Shown piece after piece: positions 48,133 through 56,000 of a DNA stretch of 64,000 bases. Under the pieces are notes generated by a model. The model searched no databases. It had not been told where the DNA came from and was given only the letters and a program-made list of their open reading frames with translations. The DNA is from Agrococcus sp. Marseille-P2731. Lineage in GTDB: Bacteria > Actinomycetota > Actinomycetes > Actinomycetales > Microbacteriaceae. Positions within the stretch are counted from its first letter, which is position 1, and each line of letters begins with the position of its first letter. The DNA lies in contig NZ_FPEG01000001.1 in assembly GCF_900117395.1 (NCBI RefSeq), positions 456,192 through 520,191 of the forward strand, read 5' to 3'. A program made the position numbers and the translations under genes.

Positions 48133-49017
48133 ATGACGTCTGCTGCTCCCAGCCCTCAGACCTCCGGCAGCGCGGCCCCGACCACGCCGCAGCTCGGGCG
48201 CGTCGGCCTCTGGCGCAGCGGCCCGCTCCTCACGCCCGAGCTGGCGGCGGCGGTCGAGCGGCTCGGCTACGGCACCATCTGGATCGGCGGCTCGCCCGCC
48301 GCCGACCTGCAGATCGCCGAGCGGCTGCTGGAAGCCACCGAGCACGTCACGGTCGCCACCGGCATCGTCAACATCTGGTCGTCGCCTGCAACCGAGGTGG
48401 CCGCCTCCTTCCACCGGCTCGAGCTGGCGCATCCCGGTCGCTTCCTGCTCGGTGTCGGCATCGGTCACCGCGAGGCGATCGGCGACCGCTACCAGAAGCC
48501 CTTCGCTGCACTCGTGGAGTACCTCGACACCCTCGACGCTGAGGGCGTGCCAGCCGAGCGGCGCGTGATCTCGGCCCTCGGCCCGCGCACGCTCGAGCTG
48601 GCCGCCGCGCGATCTGCGGGCACGCATCCGTACATGACGACCCCCACGCACACGCGCTTCGCCCGCGAGACGATCGGTCCGGAGGCGCTGGTCGCGCCAG
48701 AGCAGCGGCTCGTGCTGGGCACGGATGCAGTGGCGGCGCGCGAGGCGGCGCGCGGATTCCTCGAGCGCTACCTGGCGCTCGCGAACTATCGCCGCACGCT
48801 CGAGTCCCACGGGTTCACCGCTGCAGAGCTCGACGACGGTGCGACGGACGAGGCTGTCGACGCGCTCGCACCGCACGGCACGGCCGCAGATCTGGCCGTG
48901 GCGGTGGAGGCGCAGCTCGATGCCGGCGCCGATCACGTCTGCGTGCAGCTGCTGCCGCAGCGCGACGATCCGATGGCGGGCCTGGAGGCGCTCGCGACGG
49001 AGCTCAGCCTGCGCTGA
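48133..49017 (+). CDS. LLM-class (luciferase-like) oxidoreductase
   Basis: A 294-residue luciferase-like monooxygenase-family protein of the short, F420-type group: GRVGLWRSGPLLTPELAAAV, ERLGYGTIWIGGSPAADLQ, VATGIVNIWSSPATEVAASF, HPGRFLLGVGIGHREAIGDRY and HPYMTTPTHTRFARE. The cofactor may be FMN or F420; the short family resembles F420-dependent proteins of actinobacteria. Substrate unknown. Upstream in-frame starts at 48088 and 48094 exist, but the conserved part begins well after 48133. Confidence 0.85.
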   Translation: MTSAAPSPQTSGSAAPTTPQLGRVGLWRSGPLLTPELAAAVERLGYGTIWIGGSPAADLQIAERLLEATEHVTVATGIVNIWSSPATEVAASFHRLELAHPGRFLLGVGIGHREAIGDRYQKPFAALVEYLDTLDAEGVPAERRVISALGPRTLELAAARSAGTHPYMTTPTHTRFARETIGPEALVAPEQRLVLGTDAVAAREAARGFLERYLALANYRRTLESHGFTAAELDDGATDEAVDALAPHGTAADLAVAVEAQLDAGADHVCVQLLPQRDDPMAGLEALATELSLR

Positions 49018-49050
49018 CGCGGCGTCGCTCGCGCGAGCGATCGCCCGGAC

Positions 49051-49656
49051 TCACGACTCCTGCACCAGCCGCATCGAGATGAGCTCGCGGAACCCGGCCT
49101 GCCGCGCGAACCGCATCGGGCGTCGCTCGTCGATCGTGAAGCCGAGCTTCGCGTAGAGCCCGAGGGCTGCGGCGTTGGTGTCCTTGATCTCGGCGAGCAC
49201 GTACTCGCTGTAGGCGGGCAGCGCGAGCAGGTGTCGCAGCAGCGCGGTCGCGACCCCTCGCCCCTGGAACGCCGGCTCGGTCGAGACGAAGCCGATCTCG
49301 GCGACGTGCGGCCGCTGGTCCTTCGCCGGCGGCATGAACCAGCGCTGGATCACCGCTGCCGCGACGCGGCCCCGCACCGGGCCGAGGTGCCGCCTGATCT
49401 CGGCGGGGCGAGGGTCGAAGAGCGTCTCGGCGCCGGAGGTGAGCGAGGCGAGGCCGGCGGGCTCGCCGTCGACGAGCGCGACGAAGAAGCGCTCGAGCAG
49501 CAGCATGTGCTCGAAGGCGTCGGCGAGCTTCGAGGTGTCGCGGGAGAAGCCCGCGAAGTCGTCGGCGAAGGCGCGCACGTAGACCTCGGTGATGCGGCGG
49601 CGGTAGGGCTCGCCGAGCGCGTCGCCGCGCTGCACCGTGATGGTGGCGTCGGGCAT
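49051..49656 (-). CDS. GNAT-family N-acetyltransferase
   Basis: A 201-residue acetyltransferase. The acetyl-CoA site is EIGFVSTEPAFQGRGVATALLRHLL (Q-G-R-G-V-A motif A), followed by AEIKDTNAAALGLYAKLGFTIDERR (motif B). AAGGA lies 6-7 bases before the ATG. Substrate unknown. It is 24 bases downstream of the PNPOx-like gene on the same strand, so cotranscription is likely. Confidence 0.87.
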   Translation of the reverse strand: MPDATITVQRGDALGEPYRRRITEVYVRAFADDFAGFSRDTSKLADAFEHMLLLERFFVALVDGEPAGLASLTSGAETLFDPRPAEIRRHLGPVRGRVAAAVIQRWFMPPAKDQRPHVAEIGFVSTEPAFQGRGVATALLRHLLALPAYSEYVLAEIKDTNAAALGLYAKLGFTIDERRPMRFARQAGFRELISMRLVQES

Positions 49657-49680
49657 GGCGGTCCTTCGGCTCGTGAGCGC

Positions 49681-50241
49681 TCAGCCGGCCGGTGTCGTCG
49701 GCTGCCGGTGGGTCCAGCCGTCGCCGTCGCGCAGGTACTCCACCCGCACGTGCTTCCGGTCGAGTGTCGCCTGCAGGAACACGAACCGTGTCGCGTCCAG
49801 CGCCCACAGCACCCAGTCGGGGTTCTGCTCGCCTGCGTAGCTCGGGCGCTCCTGCCAGTCTGCCTGCGACGCATCCGGACCCAGATCGGTCACGAAGCCC
49901 GAGGCCTCCACCTGGCGGCCGAGCGCGCGCCAGAAGAACAGCGCTGTGGCGACGGGGCGCGCCTCGAGCTCGCCCGCCTTGCGCGAGCCGCGGTTCGACG
50001 AGAACTGCAGGCCGCGCTCGTCGACGTCCTTGACGATGAGCGTGCGGCTCGCCGGCGCTCCGTCGTCGCCGATCGTGCTGAGCGTGAACGCGCTGGGCTG
50101 GCGCTCGCCGCTGGCGATCGCGTCGTCGAGCCAGTGGGTGAAGAGGTCGAGCGGATGCGTCGGCACGCCCTCGGCGTCGAAGCTCGGCATGGTCTCGGGG
50201 AACGTGGGCAGCGCGCGGAGGCGCTCGCGGAGCTCGCTCAT
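49681..50241 (-). CDS. Pyridoxamine 5'-phosphate oxidase-family flavoprotein
   Basis: A 186-residue split-barrel FMN protein of the PdxH-like type: HPLDLFTHWLDDAIASGERQ, AFTLSTIGDDGAPASRTLIV, FSSNRGSRKAGELEARPVAT, FFWRALGRQVEASGFV, RVEYLRDGDGWTHRQ. It is shorter than PdxH (about 210 residues) and has diverged at the C terminus, so the exact substrate is unsure. TAGGGT lies 7 bases before the ATG and no ribosome binding site is seen. Confidence 0.83.
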   Translation of the reverse strand: MSELRERLRALPTFPETMPSFDAEGVPTHPLDLFTHWLDDAIASGERQPSAFTLSTIGDDGAPASRTLIVKDVDERGLQFSSNRGSRKAGELEARPVATALFFWRALGRQVEASGFVTDLGPDASQADWQERPSYAGEQNPDWVLWALDATRFVFLQATLDRKHVRVEYLRDGDGWTHRQPTTPAG

Positions 50242-50248
50242 GCCCGCC

Positions 50249-50254
50249 ACCCTA
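50249..50254 (-). promoter_or_regulatory. Candidate -10 box (TAGGGT) for leaderless PNPOx-like gene
   Basis: On the minus strand TAGGGT precedes the ATG at 50241 by 7 bases. Confidence 0.4.
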
Positions 50255-50258
50255 CGCC

Positions 50259-50354
50259 GCCGCTCGCCGCTCGCCGCTCGCTGCCCGCCGCTCGCTGCCC
50301 ACAGCCCGCTGCTCGCTGCCCGCAGCCCGCCGCTCGCTGCCCGCAGCCCGCCGC
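50259..50354. repeat. 21-bp tandem repeat upstream of the PNPOx-like gene
   Basis: About four imperfect copies of CGCTCGCTGCCCGCAGCCCGC run head to tail, with shorter GCTCGCCG units at the left end. The array lies directly upstream of the -10 box of the PNPOx-like gene, within the 210-base gap that also holds a 56-bp palindrome. Confidence 0.85.
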
Positions 50355-50365
50355 CCGCGAAGTCG

Positions 50366-50421
50366 GACCCCTCCCGCAGAGCGCGACCTGGTGCACCGGG
50401 TCGCCCGTGGCGCAAGGGGTC
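50366..50421. repeat. 56-bp palindromic repeat (family 1, copy 2)
   Basis: GACCCCTCCCGCAGAGCGCG through AAGGGGTC, 56 bases, with core CGACCTGGTGCACCGGGTCG. It lies between two minus-strand genes (MFS and PNPOx-like). Confidence 0.9.
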
Positions 50422-50451
50422 GGCAATCTGCGGGTGAGCGACCGGCGCGGC

Positions 50452-51654
50452 TCAGCGAGGCAGCTCGACCGGCGCCGTGTCCGGCGGCTCGCCGATGCCG
50501 TGCCGCAGGTCGGGCTGGTGGCGACGGAACACCGCAGCGATCGCGGTCGCGACCGCCACCATCGCGACCGCGACCCAGATCGCGCCGACGCTGCCGACCG
50601 CGTCGATCGCGACGCCGGCGGCGGCAGAGCCGAGCGCCGCGCCGAGCAGCTGGCCGGTGCCGATCCAGGCGTAGGCCTCTGGGGTGTCGGCGAACTTCAC
50701 GGTGCCGGCGATGATCGCCGAGAACGCCGCGAGCGCGGGCGCGGTGCCGACGCCGGCGATGAACAGCGCGATCGAGAGCCCGACGACCTCGGTCATCGGC
50801 AGCGCGATGGCCATGCCGAGCAGCACGATCGACAGGCGGATCGCGACCGACCAGGGCGTGATGGCCTTGCCGCCGAGCGCGAAGCCGCCGATCAGCGAGC
50901 CGAGCGCCGAGACGCCGAGCACCAGGCCGGCCTCGAGCGCGCCCTCGCCGAAGGTCGCGACGACGCCCGCCTCGACGGCGGAGAAGCCGCCGATGAACAT
51001 CGCCGACACGACGACCGACAGCAGCACGGGCGGCTTGCGCAGCACGCGGCCGAGCTTGCGGGTCGTCGGCGGGATGCGCAGCTTGCGCACCTCGGGCGAG
51101 ACGATGAACAGCAATGCGCCGAAGAACTGGATGCCGAGGGTCACGAGCAGCGTGGGACCGGTGCCCATGATCGACACCAGCAGCGTCAGCAGCACCGGCC
51201 CGAACACCCAGATGATCTCCTGCAGCGCCGCGTCGAACGAGAACAGCGGCGAGAGCAGCCGCTGCGGCACCATGCGCGGGTAGAGCGTGCGCACCGTCGG
51301 CACGACAGGCGGCATCGCGGCGCCCGCGACGATGCCCGCGAGCACGTCGGCCCACAGCGGCACCTCGAGCACCGACATCGCCAGCAGCGCCGCGATCGAG
51401 ACGAGCGTCGTCACGACGAGCACCTGCACGGTGCCGAAGCGGCTCATCAGGCGCGAGACGAAGGGGCCGGCGACGGCCATGCCGACGGAGAACGCCGCGA
51501 GCACGAGACCGGCGGCCGTGTAGGAGCCGTGCTGGTGCTCCATGTGCATGAGGATGCCGAGCGAGTACATGCCGGCGGGGAAGCGGGCGACGAGCTGCGC
51601 GAAGATGATGCGCGCCAGCCCCGGAACCCTCAGGACCTCGCCGTACGCATGCAC
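50452..51654 (-). CDS. MFS transporter
   Basis: A 400-residue permease with about 12 hydrophobic segments: RIIFAQLVARFPAGMYSLGI, FVSRLMSRFGTVQVLVVTTL (loop 2-3), ADVLAGIVAGAAMPPVVPTV, a central cytoplasmic loop SPEVRKLRIPPTTRKLGRVL, then LIGGFALGGKAITPW and YAWIGTGQLLGAALGSAAAG. Probably an efflux pump of the drug/metabolite type; substrate unknown. The start is a GTG with TAGGAT 6 bases upstream. Confidence 0.87.
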   Translation of the reverse strand: MHAYGEVLRVPGLARIIFAQLVARFPAGMYSLGILMHMEHQHGSYTAAGLVLAAFSVGMAVAGPFVSRLMSRFGTVQVLVVTTLVSIAALLAMSVLEVPLWADVLAGIVAGAAMPPVVPTVRTLYPRMVPQRLLSPLFSFDAALQEIIWVFGPVLLTLLVSIMGTGPTLLVTLGIQFFGALLFIVSPEVRKLRIPPTTRKLGRVLRKPPVLLSVVVSAMFIGGFSAVEAGVVATFGEGALEAGLVLGVSALGSLIGGFALGGKAITPWSVAIRLSIVLLGMAIALPMTEVVGLSIALFIAGVGTAPALAAFSAIIAGTVKFADTPEAYAWIGTGQLLGAALGSAAAGVAIDAVGSVGAIWVAVAMVAVATAIAAVFRRHQPDLRHGIGEPPDTAPVELPR

Positions 51655-51660
51655 CAGCAG

Positions 51661-51666
51661 ATCCTA
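51661..51666 (-). promoter_or_regulatory. Candidate -10 box (TAGGAT) for leaderless MFS gene
   Basis: On the minus strand TAGGAT precedes the GTG at 51654 by 6 bases. Confidence 0.45.
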
Positions 51667-51730
51667 TGGCCAGCGAGTGACGTGCGCGATGTCGCGCCGA
51701 CGCGGCGGATGCGCGGCGGCGCGTCGCGCG

Positions 51731-52066
51731 TCAGTCGGTGCGCGGCGTCTTGATCAGCAGCCCGGCAGCCAGGAAGACGAGCGCCGCGACGAAGTGCGAG
51801 ACCGCCCAGATCGTGCCCTCGAACGCGAACGGGGCGACCGGGTTCCAGGCGACGGCGATCGCCACGAAGACCGGCACCCACCACCAGTGCTTCGCCTGGA
51901 TCGCGAACCACGCGACGATCAGCGCCAGGATCGCGACGACGTAGCGCATCGGCTCATCCCAGGTGCCGGCGAGCCAGGCCTGCGACACCACCAGCGCGAT
52001 CGCGGCGAGGATGCCGGGGGCGAGCGCGTTGCGCTGGAAGGCGGGGCCGTATCGCTTGTCGTCCAT
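51731..52066 (-). CDS. Small four-helix membrane protein (DUF6804-like)
   Basis: A 111-residue integral membrane protein with four hydrophobic segments: ILAAIALVVSQAWL, YVVAILALIVAWFAIQA, WWWVPVFVAIAVAW, VSHFVAALVFLAAGLLI. The pattern (aromatic-rich KHWWWVP in the middle, WNPVAPF) matches small membrane proteins I recall as DUF6804. Function unknown. A TAGGCT box and GGGAG lie just upstream. Confidence 0.75.
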   Translation of the reverse strand: MDDKRYGPAFQRNALAPGILAAIALVVSQAWLAGTWDEPMRYVVAILALIVAWFAIQAKHWWWVPVFVAIAVAWNPVAPFAFEGTIWAVSHFVAALVFLAAGLLIKTPRTD

Positions 52067-52149
52067 GGTGCTCCCAGCCTACGAGGACGGGGCTGGCGGA
52101 GCGTGCTCACCGGGTCTATGGTTCGGCCAAGCAGCGAGGAGCACCGATC

Positions 52150-52695
52150 GTGCGCACGCATCCCTCCAACCGACAGCATCCGCCTCGTCCGCGCCGCGCA
52201 CGCGGCATCGCCGCAGCCATCGTCGTCGCGAGCGCCGCGCTCTCGATGGCCGGATGCTCGGCCGCCGACGATGCGATCCGGATCGTCTCCGGGGGCGTGG
52301 CGCGAGCGGGCGACGACGTGCTGCGGCAGTCGCCGACCCCTGCCCAGCTGCGCCAGGTGACGGACGACGTCCTCGTCGATCTGCGCGCCACGCATCCGCA
52401 GCTCTTCGACGATGCCGCCGCGGCCCGCGATGAGGTGTGGAGCGATCCGGACGGCTACTGGGCGATCTCGCAAGCCTGCGGGCTCGCGGTCGAGGTCGCT
52501 GCCGGGCAGCTGCCCACGGAGACGGCGGACGGCTTCCAGCGCGTCGCCGACGTCGCGGGTTCCCTGCACAGCGGCTATTCCATGGCCGCGAACGCGCGCG
52601 ACGTCATCGCCGTCTACGGCGCATGGACGGAGGGCAGGCAGTCGGAGGCGGCCGTCAAGCTGTCCGTCCTGCTGTTCCAGCACCAGTACTGCTGA
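52150..52695 (+). CDS. Hypothetical lipoprotein
   Basis: A 181-residue secreted protein with GTG start. A basic N region (RPRRARG) and hydrophobic stretch AAAIVVASAALSMAGC end in a lipobox, Cys36. The mature part is helical and acidic, without recognised domain; two or more late cysteines occur (SQACGLAVEV, QHQYC at the very end). A TATGGT box (52117-52122) and GAGGAGC ribosome binding site precede it. Confidence 0.7.
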   Translation: MRTHPSNRQHPPRPRRARGIAAAIVVASAALSMAGCSAADDAIRIVSGGVARAGDDVLRQSPTPAQLRQVTDDVLVDLRATHPQLFDDAAAARDEVWSDPDGYWAISQACGLAVEVAAGQLPTETADGFQRVADVAGSLHSGYSMAANARDVIAVYGAWTEGRQSEAAVKLSVLLFQHQYC

Positions 52696-52717
52696 GCGCG
52701 CCGATGCACCGCGGCAT

Positions 52718-53036
52718 TCACTCGCCGACGCGCACCACGAGCTTGCCCTGCACGCGACCGGCCTCGAGCGTGCGCAGCGCATCGACGCTCTCGGTCAGCG
52801 GATAGGTGCGCTCCATCACAGGGCGCAGCCTGCCTGCGGCCAGCTCGGCGGCCACGTGCTCGAGGTCGGTGGCGCGCGCGGCTGCGAGCATCGCCCGCGC
52901 GTCGACCCTGCAGCTTCCCGGTGCTGGTGCTGACCACCGTGACGACACGGCCGGCCGGTGCGAGCATCCGCCCGAGCACCGCCACGCTGGCGGTCGAGAC
53001 GGTGTCGATCACGATGTCGAACGCGCGTGGGGTCCG
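52718..53036 (-). pseudogene. Zinc-type alcohol dehydrogenase/quinone oxidoreductase remnant
   Basis: Two frames together give the C-terminal third of an NADP-dependent MDR dehydrogenase. One frame reads FDIVIDTVSTASVAVLGRML then APAGRVVTVVSTSTG; after about 52925 the homology moves to another frame (DARAMLAAARATDLEHVAAE, RTYPLTESVDALRTLEAGRV, QGKLVVRVGE). The first two thirds, with zinc and NADP sites, are absent, and the remnant begins exactly where hrpA ends. So the gene is 5'-truncated and frameshifted. Confidence 0.75.
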
Positions 53037-56000
53037 CTACGCGGTCAGTGCTTTGCGGATGCGCTGGGTCGACACGGGGCCCGAGGTCCCGAGCTGCTGC
53101 GCGAAGAGGCTCACGCGCAGCTCCTCCAGCAGCCAGCGGGCGGTGACCAGTCGCTCGGCCCTCGCCGCGCCCTCGGTGCCGGGCACCGCATCCGTCACCG
53201 CCTGCGGCAGCGGCAGCGCACCGCCCGCCGCCGTGAAGAGGGCAGTGGCCTGCTCGACCTCGGTCATCCAGGTGCGGTCGCGGTTGGCGGTCTCCGGCAG
53301 TCGCTTCACGCGGTGCTCGATCGCGCGCACGTAGACCTCGAGGCGCGGCAGGCGCTCGAGCCCCGTGCGGCTGACGAACCCGTCGAAGATCAGCTGGTCG
53401 AGGTGCGCGCGGGCGTCGGCGAGGGCCGCCATGTGCGCGAGGCTCGCGCCCTCGCGGATCGCGCGGTCGGCGTTCCGAGCAGCGGTCAGGATGCGCGCCA
53501 CCTGGCTCGCGAGCCCGAACAGGCGGTCGACGAGGCCATCGGCGACGCGCGAGCGCAGCGCCTCGAACTCCGCGACCGACGCCGGCGGCGCGCCGCCACC
53601 CAGCTCGGCGTCGATGATCGCGAGCATCAGGTCGTCGAAGAGCCTGTCGGTCGAGGCGTAGGGGCTCGCGCCGAGCGCCAGCTTCTCGGCACCGGTGAGG
53701 TTCGACTGCACGTAGGGGCCGGGGCTCGGCACCTGCCGCAGCAGCAGCTGCCGCACGGCGGCGCGCTGGTCGCGCTGCTGGGTCTCGCGCGTGCTGGCCA
53801 GGCGGATGCCGACGCTCGGGCCTGAGGCCTTGGCCCCGCCAGCCTTGGCAGGGCCGGTGATCGCGTACCCCGGGTAGGCCCGCACGGTGTTGCCACCCTG
53901 CTTGACATCGATGTGCGCCGGCAGTTCGAGCTCGAAGCTCGCCACCTCGTCGCGCTCGAGGTCGCTCGTCACCTTGACGGCGACCTTCGCGACCTGCGCC
54001 GTCGCCTGCGCGCCGAAGCGCCGCTTGAGCGCCTCGAGATCCTTGCCATGCCCGAGGCGCCGACCGCGGGCGTCCTCGACGGCGAAGGTGGGCTTGAGGT
54101 GCTCGGGGATGCGTCCCCAATCGACGTCGGTGTCGGTGGCCTGCACGTAGGCGGTGCGGCTGATGCGGGTCGCGAGCACCTCGGCGAGCGAGCGAGGGCC
54201 GGCGGCACCGGTCGCCGCCGGCTGCGCGGGCAGCTCGGCGAGCATCCCGCGCGCCCAGTCTGCCGCGGGCACGACGTGCTTGCGCACGTGCTTGGGCAGG
54301 CTCTTAATCATCGCCGTCAGCAGCTCTTCGCGCATGCCGGGCACCAGCCAGTCGAAGCCCGCCTCGCTCAGCCGCGGCAGCACCGCGAGCGGCACGTGCA
54401 CCGTCAGGCCGTCATCGGCCGTGCCGGGCTCGAAGCGGTAGCTCAGCCGCAGGCGCTGCTCGCCCTGCTGCCACTTGGTGGGGAACAGTTCGTGGTCGAC
54501 CCGCGCATCCTCGCCCGTGAGGTCTTCGCGCGTCATCGTCAGCAGCTCGGGCGTCGTCTCGCGGGCCGTGCGCCACCAGCCCTCGAAGCTGCGCGTCGAG
54601 GCGACGTCGGCCGGGATGCGCGCGTCGAAGAACTCGAACACCGCCTCGTCGCCGACGAGCAGGTCGCGGCGCCGCTGGCGCTCCTCGAGGCGCTCGATCT
54701 CGCGCCGCAGCTCGCGGTTCCTGCGGTCGAAGTCCTGCGGCGAATCCCACTCGCCGTCGACGAGCGCGTGCCGGATGAAGAGCTCGCGCGCATGCTCCGG
54801 GTCGATGCGCGAGAACTGGATGCGGCGGCGCTCGACGATCGGCACGCCGAACAGCGTCACCCGCTCGAAGGCGACGACGGCGCCCTGCTTGCGCTCCCAG
54901 TGCGGCTCGCTCACCTGGCGCTTGGCGAGCTCGCCCGCGAGCGGCTCGGCCCACGCGAGGTCGATGGATGCGGCGTTGCGCGCGAAGAGCCGGCTCGTCT
55001 CGACGAGCTCGGCGGCCATGACGGCGCGCGGCGGCTGCTTGGCGAGCGCTGAGCCGGGGAAGACCTGGAAGCGGGCGCCGCGCGCACCCAGGTACTCGGC
55101 GCGCTGGCGCGTGCGCCGGCTCTGCTGGCGAGCGCTCTCGCCCGGGCGCGACTGCTGCGGCTTGGCGGTCTCGTCGATGACGCCGATGCGGCCGAGGAGC
55201 CCCGCGAGTAGCGCCTTGTGGACGGCGACCGCGTCGACGCTGACGCCCTCCGGTCGAGGAGCGCCGTCGCGCCCCTTCGCAGTTCCAGGAGCGCCGTCGC
55301 GCCCCTCTGCAGGTCGAGGAGCGCCGTCGCGCAGCGGCGTCGCGTCACGAGACCGGTCGGCCCCCTTGGTCTCGTGACGCGAGCGGGCTGCGCCCGCGCG
55401 CTCCGGTTCCTGCGCCTGTCGAAGGGCGACCGGAGTGTCCGTCGCGCCCCGCGCCTCCCGCTGCAGCCCGAGCGCCTTCGTCAGCTGTCGCACCACGTCC
55501 TGCCACTCGCGCACCCGGAGGAACGACAGGTGCTCCGCCTTGCACAGCTTCCTGAACTGGTTGCCGGACAGTCGCGCCTGCTGCTCCTGCAGATACCGCC
55601 ACAGCGCCAGCAGTGTGATGAAGTCGCTCGTCGGGTCGGCGAACCGCGCGTGCGAGCGATCCGCCTCCTCGCGCCGCTCGAGCGGCCGCTCCCGCGGATC
55701 CTGGATCGTCAGCCCCGCGACGATCGCGACGACCTCGTGGGCGACGCCCGCGTCCCTGCCGGCCACGGCCATCCGCCCGAACCTCGGGTCGACGGGCAGC
55801 CGGGCCAGCTCGCGCCCGATCTTCGTGATGCCGCCGGTCTTCGAGATCGCGCCGAGCTCGAGCAGCAGGTCGTTGCCGTCCTTGATGTCGCGCGCGGACG
55901 GCGGCTGCAGGAACGGGAACTCGGCGAGCGGCCCGAGCCCGAGCGAGGAGGCCTGCAGGATCACCGCCGCGAGGTTCGTGCGCAGGATCTCGGGGTCGGT

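Noticed and set aside
50259..50421. Possible CRISPR array
   Set aside because: Units are 21 bp, contiguous and without unique spacers, and no cas gene is present.
49231..51753. 840-codon plus-strand frame rich in Arg, His and Asp
   Set aside because: It is antisense to GNAT, PNPOx-like and MFS genes and crosses the tandem repeats and a palindrome; no domain-like sequence.
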